Below the pieces are notes generated by a model. The model saw nothing but the letters and a program-made list of their open reading frames with translations, made no database searches and was not told the origin of the DNA. Shown here in pieces: positions 50,521 through 58,473 of a DNA stretch of 64,000 bases. The position numbers and the translations under genes are program-made. Source of the stretch: Rhizobiales bacterium Y(2018) (GTDB lineage Bacteria; Pseudomonadota; Alphaproteobacteria; Rhizobiales; Aestuariivirgaceae); contig SCPD01000006.1 of assembly GCA_005502925.1 (NCBI GenBank), positions 124,001 through 188,000 of the forward strand. Direction: 5' to 3'. Numbering within the stretch: the stretch's first letter is position 1; every line of letters begins with the position of its first letter.

Positions 50521-51312
50521 ATGTTGAAGTGGTGCCTTTTCGTTCTGTCGATATCGCCCTTGATCGCGTCTGTCGCGTCTGCGCAAGACGCAGATGAGTT
50601 GTCGAAGCAACTTGCCAATCCGATCGCCAGCCTGATCAGCGTGCCGCTGCAGAATAATTTCGACATGGGTGCCGGGCCGGAAGATGACGGCTTCGCCTAT
50701 ACGTTGAACATTCAGCCGGTCATTCCGGTTTCGTTGAACGGCGAATGGAACGTGATTTCGCGGACCATCCTCCCGGTCGGCTATCGCGACTACACACCCG
50801 GCGGCGACGTGTCCGGACTGGGGGACGTAACGCAGAGCCTTTTCTTCTCGCCCAAAGCTCCGACTGCCGGTGGACTGATCTGGGGAATAGGTCCGGTGCT
50901 CCTCGTGCCCACGGCGACGGACGATTTCCTGGGCTCCGGCAAATGGGGCGCGGGCCCGACCGGCGTCGCCCTCGTTCAAAAGGGCGAATGGACCGTCGGA
51001 GCGCTGGCGAACCACGTCTGGTCCTATGCGGGTGAAGACGACCGGTCCGAGGTCAATTCGACCTATGTCCAGCCGTTTGTTTCCTACAGTCTCGGGCATG
51101 GCCGTTCCGTGTCGGTAAACACTGAGACGACGTATGACTGGGTGAGCGAGAAATGGACGGTTCCGGTCAATCTTGGCTTTTCGCAAGTCATGAAGATCGG
51201 CGAACAGCCCGTCAGCTTTCAGATCGGCGGAAAATACTATGCCGAAGCTCCCGAGGGCGGTCCGGCATGGGGCCTGCGCACGACGATCACGCTGCTTTTC
51301 CCGAAGAAGTAG
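50521..51312 (+). CDS. MetA-pathway/'neuromedin U'-type outer-membrane protein
   Basis: 263 residues. Signal peptide ending at VASAQ (residue 22). The mature part opens with ELSKQLANPIASLISVPLQNNFD, typical of the Phenol_MetA_deg-like outer-membrane family often mislabelled 'neuromedin U'. Alternating beta strands follow. A family member is thought to aid uptake of hydrophobic compounds. It begins at the far end of the envelope island and is read towards the thiolase gene. Confidence 0.82.
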   Translation: MLKWCLFVLSISPLIASVASAQDADELSKQLANPIASLISVPLQNNFDMGAGPEDDGFAYTLNIQPVIPVSLNGEWNVISRTILPVGYRDYTPGGDVSGLGDVTQSLFFSPKAPTAGGLIWGIGPVLLVPTATDDFLGSGKWGAGPTGVALVQKGEWTVGALANHVWSYAGEDDRSEVNSTYVQPFVSYSLGHGRSVSVNTETTYDWVSEKWTVPVNLGFSQVMKIGEQPVSFQIGGKYYAEAPEGGPAWGLRTTITLLFPKK

Positions 51313-51396
51313 CTGCCGATTGCCGGCCCAACGTTCCCTTCTATGAGCCGGCCCATGCGGTGGTATAGATGCCGGGCTGAATAAGGGAACATCCGA

Positions 51397-52602
51397 ATGC
51401 GTAACGCCGTCCTTCTCGATTTCATCCGCACGCCGGTCGGCCGCTTCGGCGGCGCCTTGGCGCCGGTCCGCCCGGATGATCTCGCCGCTCATGTTCTCAA
51501 GGCGCTGATGGCGCGCCATCCGGCGCTCGATCCGGCGCTGGTCGAGGAGGTGGTGCTCGGCTGCGCCAACCAGGCGGGCGAGGACAATCGCAATGTCGCC
51601 CGCATGGCGCTGCTGCTCGCAGGGCTCCCTGTCTCGGTGCCGGGCAATACGATCAACCGGCTCTGCGCGTCGGGGCTCGATGCGGTCGGCAATGCCGCCC
51701 GGGCGATCGCGGCGGGTGAAATCTCGCTCGCCATTGCCGGCGGCGTCGAATCCATGTCGCGCGCGCCCTTCGTGCTGCCGAAAGCGGAGACGCCCTATCA
51801 GCGCCAGACCTCGATCGAGGACACCACCATCGGCTGGCGTCTCGTCAATCCACTGATGAAGAAACAATATGGCATCGACTCGATGCCCGAGACGGCGGAG
51901 AATGTCGCCGCTGAGCATCAGGTGGCGCGCGCCGACCAGGATGGCTTCGCGCTCAGAAGCCAGGAACGTCATGCACGCGCCCAAGCGGCCCGCTGGTTCG
52001 ACGGCGAGATCGCGCCGGTCGAAATTCAGGGGCGCAAAGGCGTCGCCCAGGTGACGGCGGATGAACATGCGCGGCCCGATACGACGCTGGACGGTCTCGC
52101 CAAGCTCAAGCCGATCGTGCGCGACGGCGGCACGGTGACGGCCGGCAATGCCTCGGGCGTCAATGATGGTGCGGCGGCGCTGCTGATCGCGTCGCAAGCC
52201 ATGGCGGAGAAGCTCGGCGTGAAGCCGCTGGCGCGCATTATCGGCATGGCCTCGGCCGGCGTCGCGCCACGGGTGATGGGCATCGGCCCGGTGCCGGCAG
52301 TGGCCAAACTCTGTGAGCGCCTCGGCCGCAAGATTTCCGATTTCGACATCATCGAGCTCAACGAGGCCTTCGCCGCCCAGGCGCTTGCCTGCACGCGCCA
52401 GTTCGGCCTCGCCGATGATGCCGATCATGTGAATCCGCATGGCGGCGCCATCGCGCTCGGCCATCCGCTCGGCATGTCGGGCGCCCGGATCGCCGGGACG
52501 GCAGCCCGCGCCCTCGCCGCGCGCGGCGGACGTTATGCGCTCGTGACCATGTGCGTCGGCGTCGGCCAGGGTGTCGCCATGGCGCTGGAGAAGGTGGACT
52601 GA
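51397..52602 (+). CDS. acetyl-CoA acyltransferase, PcaF-like (3-oxoadipyl-CoA thiolase type)
   Basis: 401 residues. Thiolase triad: Cys90 in [10 protein letters not shown], the histidine in [10 protein letters not shown] and the late cysteine in TMCVGVGQG. The segment [20 protein letters not shown] with [10 protein letters not shown] is typical of 3-oxoadipyl-CoA thiolases (PcaF), which release succinyl-CoA and acetyl-CoA from aromatic degradation. No other beta-ketoadipate genes adjoin it, so a general thiolase role is possible. Start after AAGGGAAC. Confidence 0.88.
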   Translation: MRNAVLLDFIRTPVGRFGGALAPVRPDDLAAHVLKALMARHPALDPALVEEVVLGCANQAGEDNRNVARMALLLAGLPVSVPGNTINRLCASGLDAVGNAARAIAAGEISLAIAGGVESMSRAPFVLPKAETPYQRQTSIEDTTIGWRLVNPLMKKQYGIDSMPETAENVAAEHQVARADQDGFALRSQERHARAQAARWFDGEIAPVEIQGRKGVAQVTADEHARPDTTLDGLAKLKPIVRDGGTVTAGNASGVNDGAAALLIASQAMAEKLGVKPLARIIGMASAGVAPRVMGIGPVPAVAKLCERLGRKISDFDIIELNEAFAAQALACTRQFGLADDADHVNPHGGAIALGHPLGMSGARIAGTAARALAARGGRYALVTMCVGVGQGVAMALEKVD

Positions 52603-52621
52603 CGTTTCGGGAGGACCGCAT

Positions 52622-53287
52622 ATGCCGACCAGGATCTTCGCTGCCAAGATCGAGTTGCTGCAAGCGGAGGACAGCGCCGCCTGGGCCGCCATTCCCGTCA
52701 CCATCGCTTCCGATGTGACGGCGGGGCGCGTCATCGCGGATCGGCGCATCCGGCCCTTGCGGCCTTTCGCGCCGGGCAGACGCCTGGTCGGGCGGGCGAT
52801 CACGGCCTGGTGCGAGCGCGGTGATTTTGGCGCCATGCTGCATGCGATGGATCATGCCGGCGCCGGCGATGTCGTCGTCGTCGATGCCGGCGGCTCTCTC
52901 GAGACGGCCTATGCCGGAGAGATCCTGGGCGGCTTCGCGCGCAATAAGGGGATTGCCGGCCTGATCGTCGACGGCGCGGTGCGCGACATCGATACGCTCG
53001 CCGGCTGGGACGATTTTTCGGTGTTCGCGCGCGGGCATACGCCGAAGGGGCCGTTGTCGAAGGAACGCGGCGCGGTGAACGGGCCGATCGTGCTGGGCGG
53101 TGTCGCCGTGGCGCCGGGCGATATCGTTCTCGGCGACAATGACGGGCTCGCAATGATCCCGGCGGGCGATGCGGCATCGTTGCTGGCCGCCGCGCAGCAG
53201 CGCCTTGGCCTCGAGGAGCAATGGGTGGCGCAACTCAAGGCGGGAGGAACGCTCGTCGCTACCTTCGCCGTGCCGGAAGCGATCTGA
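52622..53287 (+). CDS. RraA-like / 4-hydroxy-4-methyl-2-oxoglutarate aldolase family protein
   Basis: 221 residues from ATG 52622, preceded by GGGAGGA. RraA-fold motifs: GEILGGFARNKGIAGLIVDG, AVRDID and GDNDGLAMIP, the metal and substrate region of HMG/CHA aldolases. The fold is shared by an RNase E inhibitor and by aldolases of aromatic degradation. With the PcaF-like thiolase 19 nt upstream, an aldolase or decarboxylase role in aromatic or keto-acid catabolism is the better guess. Confidence 0.85.
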   Translation: MPTRIFAAKIELLQAEDSAAWAAIPVTIASDVTAGRVIADRRIRPLRPFAPGRRLVGRAITAWCERGDFGAMLHAMDHAGAGDVVVVDAGGSLETAYAGEILGGFARNKGIAGLIVDGAVRDIDTLAGWDDFSVFARGHTPKGPLSKERGAVNGPIVLGGVAVAPGDIVLGDNDGLAMIPAGDAASLLAAAQQRLGLEEQWVAQLKAGGTLVATFAVPEAI

Positions 53288-53422
53288 TCCCAGTCCGATA
53301 TCTTTATTGACGTAACGGAATAGCGGAGACTAATGTTATCCCGCTTCTCCTGCGAAGGCGGGGCTTTCGAGGGCAGATGATCTCATACCAAGCTACGCCG
53401 GTTGTCCGGTTGTGCGGGAGCA

Positions 53423-56101
53423 ATGCTCGTGACCAAGATCATATGTCGTCCGAAGGTGCTGACGCTCGCTCAGCACGAGAATTTTCTGCGCCGCAGCGTC
53501 GAGATCAATCCGGCAAATGAGGAGGAGCGACGCACGGTCGAGCGGACCCCCACCGGGCGGCGCGGCGGGCCACGGCGCCTTACCCTTATCGTCGGGCGTA
53601 AATGGCCGAAGTCCGGCGTCCGGCTCAGCGTCCAGTTCCTCGACACGCCGCCGCGCGATCTGCGCGAGCGCATTCTGTTGCATATGAATGCCTGGGCGAA
53701 GACCGCCAATATCCGCTTCGACGAGACCAACGGTGTCGGACAGGTCCGCATCTCGCGGCTCGATTCGCCGGAGGACATGGCGGGTTATTGGTCGTATGTC
53801 GGCACCGAAATTCTGGGAATCGAGGAGGACCAGCCGACCTTCAATCTCGACGGCTTCACGATGCGTACGTCGGAATCGGAGTTCAAGCGCGTGGTGCGCC
53901 ATGAGGCGGGCCATACGCTCGGTTTCGATCACGAACATATGCGGGCGGAGCTGATCAAGAAGATCAATCGCAAGAAGGCCTTCGCTTTCTTCGATCAGGA
54001 TCAGGGCTGGGATGAAAAGGAGACGACCGAGCAGGTTCTGACGCCTCTGTCCAAGTCCTCGATCATGGGAACGCGGGAGGCCGACCCGCTGTCGATCATG
54101 TGCTACGAGATTCCCGGCGCCATCACCAAGGACGGCAAACCCATCGTGGGCGGTCGCGACATCAATCCGCGCGACTTCGAGTTTGCCGCCAGGATCTATC
54201 CAAAGCCGGCCCGCCGCGACATGCCGGATCCCGAACCTGAACCCGCGCCAGAAGTGCCGGCCGTCGCGCCGCCGCGCGCGGTGCGCTCTCCTGTTGCGGG
54301 CGACACGTTCCATATCGTCGTCTTCGATCGCTTCACGCATGATGCGCCGGCGACCGGTACTGAAACGGGGCCAGTGAAATATGTCCGCGTCTATGCGAGC
54401 TATGCCGGCGCCAGGGTCACCGTCCCGATGCGGGTGCGCGCCGACAAGGGCGAGGAGCCCACCGCATTCGGAACGATCATCCGCGTGCATGAGCGCATTC
54501 AGAGCTACACCAACCGGGAAAGCGGAACCCTGCCCGACGATAAGGAGATGATCGAGTTCGGCACCAGTCTCTTCGAGACGATCTTTCAGGGCGATGTGCG
54601 CCGGCTCTATGACGAGGCGCGCTCGCGCCAGCATGGCAACAGGCTGGATTTCGTCTTCACCTCCATGGTGCCGTGGATCGCCGAGAAGCCGTGGGAATTC
54701 GCCTATGATGCGTCACGGCGCAGCTTCCTCGCGACCGAGGACGTGCATTTCATCCGCAATGTGCTGACCGCCGTTCCGGCCGATGACATTCCGCCCAGCA
54801 CCGGCCCGCTGCGCATCCTCGTCGCGTCGGCGCAACCGGTCGGTTTCGGGCAGCTGTCGATCCAGCAGGAGGAAGAAGTCATCCGGCGCGGCTTCGATCC
54901 GTTGATCAAGGCCGGTCTCGTCGAGGTCGTGCCGCTGGCGCGCGCGACGCCGCGGAGCATTCACGCCGCTCTGTCGACCGGAGAATTCGCCATCGTGCAT
55001 TTCATCGGCCATGGCGCGTTTGACGAGGAGACACAGGAAGGCTCACTCGTGTTCGAAAACGATCGCGGCGGCGAGGCCCGTCTCGGTGAACGCTCGGTGC
55101 GCGAGATCTTCTGCCAGCGCGGCATCAAGCTGGTCTTCCTGAACGCCTGCCAGACCGGTTCGGGGGGACGGGCGGATTTCAACAAGGGACTGGCGCAGTC
55201 GCTGGTGGCGCATGGCCTGCCGGCGCTTGTCGCCAACCAGTACAGTGTGCTCGATGTCTCGGCCACCGAGTTCGCCCGGCATTTCTACTGGGCAGTGGCC
55301 AATGGCTTCAGCGTCGGCGAGGCGGCGCGCGAAGCCCGCATCGCGGTCAATTATTCGCTGCAAGGCGAGATCATCGATTGGGCCGTGCCTGTCGTCTATG
55401 CCCGCGATCCCGACATGACATTGCGTCTGAAAACGGACAGTGCCGCCGCGGCCTCGGTCACAGCGGCGCGGGCGCTGAGGCGCGGCGCCACGGATGGCCG
55501 GCCGGTCAAGGTCGCGGTCTGGGACATCGACAGCATTTTCCCGTCGCTTAGCGCGACGCTCGATCGCATGAATGCCGGGCAGACCCATATCGGCTTCGAG
55601 CTCGTCGATCTCTCGGCGCCGGTCGATGCCTGGGACCTGAAGAAGCGGGCCAGGGACGGCACGCCCTATCTGTGGGCCGAGCCCTTCGCGAAGCGCCTCG
55701 CCGGCTTTCCTCTCGAGCTGCATGTCAATGTGCTGGCCTGTGTTACCCGGCATTGGCTGCGCTCCAACAAGGATTTCGACATCTATTCCTGGTGGTCCGG
55801 TGAAAATGGACCGCCGGTCTTGATCTTTTCCTGCGCCGGCTTCGAAGGCATGTCGGCGGAAGGACCGGCGACCGACCGCGCCGTCGCCAATGCGCTGGTG
55901 CAGGCTCTGGCGGGTTTCCTGGGCCAGATCGATACGCATAAGAGAGGCTCCAAGGATTGTCCGATGGCCAATAATGCCGAGCGGAATATTGCCCATATCG
56001 CCGGCATGCAGGCCTTCGATGCGGACTGCCGGCGCAAGCTCGAGAAGAAGATTACAGACGAGCTTCCGGCTCTCGAGGCGCTGCTGAAGGTCTTTCGCTG
56101 A
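53423..56101 (+). CDS. metzincin zinc-protease / CHAT caspase-like protease fusion protein
   Basis: About 892 residues, no signal peptide or membrane helix. Residues ~55-260 form an astacin/matrixin-like metzincin domain with the full zinc motif HEAGHTLGFDH (160-170) and a Met-turn SIMCYE (224-229). A Pro-rich linker (~265-290) leads to a CHAT domain. Its WEFAYDASRRSFLA segment (~424-437) precedes the catalytic histidine in VHFIGHG (His530) and cysteine in FLNACQTGSGG (Cys576). The last ~200 residues fit no family I know. The start is ATG 53423 (alternatives TTG 53402, GTG 53429 with better GGGAG spacing). It is coupled by TGATG to a serine hydrolase gene. Two protease active sites in one chain suggest a proteolytic switch or effector; this is inference. 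Confidence 0.85.
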   Translation: MLVTKIICRPKVLTLAQHENFLRRSVEINPANEEERRTVERTPTGRRGGPRRLTLIVGRKWPKSGVRLSVQFLDTPPRDLRERILLHMNAWAKTANIRFDETNGVGQVRISRLDSPEDMAGYWSYVGTEILGIEEDQPTFNLDGFTMRTSESEFKRVVRHEAGHTLGFDHEHMRAELIKKINRKKAFAFFDQDQGWDEKETTEQVLTPLSKSSIMGTREADPLSIMCYEIPGAITKDGKPIVGGRDINPRDFEFAARIYPKPARRDMPDPEPEPAPEVPAVAPPRAVRSPVAGDTFHIVVFDRFTHDAPATGTETGPVKYVRVYASYAGARVTVPMRVRADKGEEPTAFGTIIRVHERIQSYTNRESGTLPDDKEMIEFGTSLFETIFQGDVRRLYDEARSRQHGNRLDFVFTSMVPWIAEKPWEFAYDASRRSFLATEDVHFIRNVLTAVPADDIPPSTGPLRILVASAQPVGFGQLSIQQEEEVIRRGFDPLIKAGLVEVVPLARATPRSIHAALSTGEFAIVHFIGHGAFDEETQEGSLVFENDRGGEARLGERSVREIFCQRGIKLVFLNACQTGSGGRADFNKGLAQSLVAHGLPALVANQYSVLDVSATEFARHFYWAVANGFSVGEAAREARIAVNYSLQGEIIDWAVPVVYARDPDMTLRLKTDSAAAASVTAARALRRGATDGRPVKVAVWDIDSIFPSLSATLDRMNAGQTHIGFELVDLSAPVDAWDLKKRARDGTPYLWAEPFAKRLAGFPLELHVNVLACVTRHWLRSNKDFDIYSWWSGENGPPVLIFSCAGFEGMSAEGPATDRAVANALVQALAGFLGQIDTHKRGSKDCPMANNAERNIAHIAGMQAFDADCRRKLEKKITDELPALEALLKVFR

Positions 56102-57246
56102 TGCGCCATGGGCTGGCCGCGCTGATCGGCGCGGCGTTCGTTGCGCTTTGGCCGCTCTCGTCTTCAGCGCAGGACCGACTATGCGGCGTTCCGGTTTCTG
56201 GCATCGATGACTGGCGGAGCGCGACACAAGCGGAAGCCGGATTCGATCCACAAAAGTTGTGCGCCTTGATCGACGAACTCGACCGCCTCGACTCCAATAT
56301 ACATGGGGTCGTCGTGGTCCGTCACGGTTCACTGATCTTCGAGCACTATCGCACCGGCCAGGATGAAAGATGGGGCACGGATCAGGGCCAGATCGAGCAT
56401 GGGCCCGATGTGAAACATGACCTGCGCTCGGTCAGTAAAAGCGTAACGTCGCTTCTCGTCGGCATCGCGCTCGACCGCAAGACCATCAGTGATGTCGACC
56501 AACCCGTCTTCAGCTTCTTTCCCGACATGGCGGCTTTGCGCACGCCAGAGAAGGACCACATCACGCTGCGCCATCTTCTCACCATGGCGTCCGGCCTCAC
56601 CTGGGATGAGACGCGCCCCTATGACCGGGAGGCGAATGACGAGCGCCGGATGCTCTATTCGACCGATCCCTATCGCTTCACGCTCGGCAAGCCGGTCGCT
56701 GCGAAGGCCGGCGCCAAATGGAACTACAGCGGCGGCGACACGCAGCTCCTGGCCGGCGTGCTGCAGCGATCGAGTGGCACATTCATTGCCGACTTCGCAA
56801 GAGAAGCCTTGTTCGCGCCGCTCGGCATCCGTGATTTCGAATGGCTGAAGATGCCGGGCAATGGCGAGCCCGCAGCGGATTCCGGCGTGAGATTGCGGCC
56901 GCGCGATATGGCCAAGCTCGGCGAGCTCGTGCTGCGGCGCGGACTTTGGAACAAGCGGCAGGTCGTTTCGCAAGCCTGGATCGATGAGTCGACGCACACC
57001 CATATGGCGCATTTCGACAGTTATCCATCGATCGGCTACGGATATCAATGGTGGACGGACTACGAGGACAAGGGCGGCCGGCGCTCGTCGTGGATTTCCG
57101 CGCAAGGGTTGGGCGGCCAGCGCATCTATATTCATCCCGGGCTCGATCTCGTCGTGGTGATCACGGCGGGGTTCTATGCCGATGACCGCCAGGACACGCT
57201 GCCCTATGAGATCTTCAGCACATATGTGATCGCCGCGATCCGCTAG
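56101..57246 (+). CDS. exported serine hydrolase, class C beta-lactamase family
   Basis: 381 residues. Signal peptide ending near SSSAQ (residue 24). Serine hydrolase motifs: SVSK (110-113) as SxxK, YSG (209-211) as the tyrosine motif, and GGQRIYIHP near the C-terminus in the HxG/KTG position. The family includes esterases, DD-peptidases and beta-lactamases. The ATG overlaps the stop of the metzincin-CHAT gene by one base (TGATG), so the two proteins are made together although one is cytoplasmic and the other exported. The role in the pair is unknown. Confidence 0.87.
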   Translation: MRHGLAALIGAAFVALWPLSSSAQDRLCGVPVSGIDDWRSATQAEAGFDPQKLCALIDELDRLDSNIHGVVVVRHGSLIFEHYRTGQDERWGTDQGQIEHGPDVKHDLRSVSKSVTSLLVGIALDRKTISDVDQPVFSFFPDMAALRTPEKDHITLRHLLTMASGLTWDETRPYDREANDERRMLYSTDPYRFTLGKPVAAKAGAKWNYSGGDTQLLAGVLQRSSGTFIADFAREALFAPLGIRDFEWLKMPGNGEPAADSGVRLRPRDMAKLGELVLRRGLWNKRQVVSQAWIDESTHTHMAHFDSYPSIGYGYQWWTDYEDKGGRRSSWISAQGLGGQRIYIHPGLDLVVVITAGFYADDRQDTLPYEIFSTYVIAAIR

Positions 57247-57357
57247 ATCACGATGAATTTGGATCGAATCGATCCAAATTCATCGTGATCGATTCTTATA
57301 TGTTAGCGCGGGATTCTCGCGAAAAACCGGCATCCACTTTTTCGCATCCCGCGCTAA
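57246..57357. repeat. composite palindromic repeat, copy 1
   Basis: Two hairpins in tandem. Hairpin A (57246-57290) has perfect 20-bp arms around GAATC. Hairpin B (57303-57357) has outer arms TTAGCGCGGGAT/ATCCCGCGCTAA and inner arms GCGAAAAA/TTTTTCGC. The order A-B is reversed in the copy at 59878-59989. It begins inside the serine hydrolase stop codon and ends just before the SorC gene end, so it may terminate both. Confidence 0.85.
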
Positions 57358-57360
57358 TGA

Positions 57361-58332
57361 TCAGTCTCCCGTTGTCAAAGTCTTGGCGAGATCGCCGTCG
57401 ACGATGAGCCGGTTGATCAGGCCGGAGCGCAGCAAGGCTCGCGCCGCTTCCGCCTTGGCGAGGCTGGCGGCGAGCAGGACGATCTCATGCTTCGCCAGGT
57501 CGTCCATTGAAACACTGGGGGTGCGGTAGTTCAGCTTGCTCGGAACGAGCTCGCCCTTCCGGTTGAAGAATTTGCCGAACATGTCGGCCACCGCGCCCGA
57601 GGCGAGAACGTCCTCGATCTCGCCCGAGCTCAACAGGCCATGTTGGTGGATGAAGGAGTTCATCGAGCAGTCGCCGAAGCTCGCTATATAGAAGTCGGCC
57701 TTGCGCGCCAGAGCGAGGGTCTCACGCACCAGGCTCTGCGCCATGATGATCTGATAATCTTCCTCGCTGTCGGTGATGAAGGGCGCGGGGAGGATATAGG
57801 CCTCGCCGCCGCAGGTCTCGGCGAGCTTCTGGACGACTTCAAAGGGATTGGTGCGGGCGGTGCGGCTCAGCGATCCCATCAGCGACACGAAACGCGCGTC
57901 GGGCCGGTTGAGCTTCGGCATCTCATCGACCATCGCCGCGATGGTGCGGCCCCAGGCCAGGCCGACCACCGGCGGGGTGGCGCCTTGCAGCCGGCGCGCC
58001 AGAAAGGCAGCGGCACAGATGCCGACGGCGCGCCTGGCGCGCATGTCATCGGCATTCGGGTCGGAGGTGGCGCCGAGCGGCGGGGTCACGATGCATTCGA
58101 CGAGGCCGAAGCGGCGGGTCAGCGCATCAGCGAGCTGATGCGTCTCGATCGAATGATGGTCGATCGAAATCTTCACGATCTTGGCTTCGCGGGCCCTGGA
58201 CAGGAGCCGCAAGATCTTGAAGCGCGACAGTCCGGTCTGCTCGGAAATTTCCTCCTGGCTGTGGCCGCCTACGTAATAGAGCCAGGCCAGGCGGACGAGG
58301 AGTTGCTGTTCCTGATCGGTGTTGTGATCCAT
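57361..58332 (-). CDS. SorC/DeoR-type sugar-binding transcriptional regulator
   Basis: 323 residues. The N-terminal HTH (about 20-50: SQEEISEQTGLSRFKILRLL) is followed by the SorC sugar-phosphate-binding domain (VVGLAWGRTIAAMVD, AHEI-type region near 285, INRLIVDGDLA at the end). It is divergent from the ABC transporter and catabolic genes and almost surely controls them through palindromes at 58346-58421. The effector is probably a phosphorylated intermediate made by the downstream PfkB kinase (inference). Confidence 0.92.
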   Translation of the reverse strand: MDHNTDQEQQLLVRLAWLYYVGGHSQEEISEQTGLSRFKILRLLSRAREAKIVKISIDHHSIETHQLADALTRRFGLVECIVTPPLGATSDPNADDMRARRAVGICAAAFLARRLQGATPPVVGLAWGRTIAAMVDEMPKLNRPDARFVSLMGSLSRTARTNPFEVVQKLAETCGGEAYILPAPFITDSEEDYQIIMAQSLVRETLALARKADFYIASFGDCSMNSFIHQHGLLSSGEIEDVLASGAVADMFGKFFNRKGELVPSKLNYRTPSVSMDDLAKHEIVLLAASLAKAEAARALLRSGLINRLIVDGDLAKTLTTGD

Positions 58333-58345
58333 GGCTTCACTTTAC

Positions 58346-58358
58346 TGCACTTTGTGCA
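58346..58358. promoter_or_regulatory. SorC operator candidate, site 1
   Basis: Perfect 13-bp palindrome TGCACTTTGTGCA, 14 bp upstream of the regulator start. An overlapping half-site TGCACTTTTGTG (58355-58366) is the exact reverse complement of part of site 2. Confidence 0.65.
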
Positions 58359-58407
58359 CTTTTGTGTTGACGGTCAATCTGAGCATGATACGTTTATGTG
58401 CATGGAT

Positions 58408-58421
58408 TGCACAAAAGTGCA
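58408..58421. promoter_or_regulatory. SorC operator candidate, site 2
   Basis: Perfect palindrome TGCACAAAAGTGCA, sharing arms TGCAC/GTGCA with site 1 and lying about six helical turns from it. Located 53 bp before the binding-protein start, where a repressor could also block the transporter promoter. Confidence 0.65.
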
Positions 58422-58473
58422 ATTCCTTTGCGTCATATCGAGCGAGCCGGCAAACGGCCTGGAGGAAACAGAC

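Noticed and set aside
50422-52836. 804-codon minus-strand open frame over the outer-membrane protein, thiolase and RraA-like genes
   Set aside because: Spans three well-supported plus-strand genes and shows no recognisable domain.
53330-53395. Hairpin after the RraA-like gene as a terminator
   Set aside because: CCCGCTTCTCCTGCGAAGGCGGG can fold but has imperfect arms and no T tail, so it is probably a decayed intergenic repeat.
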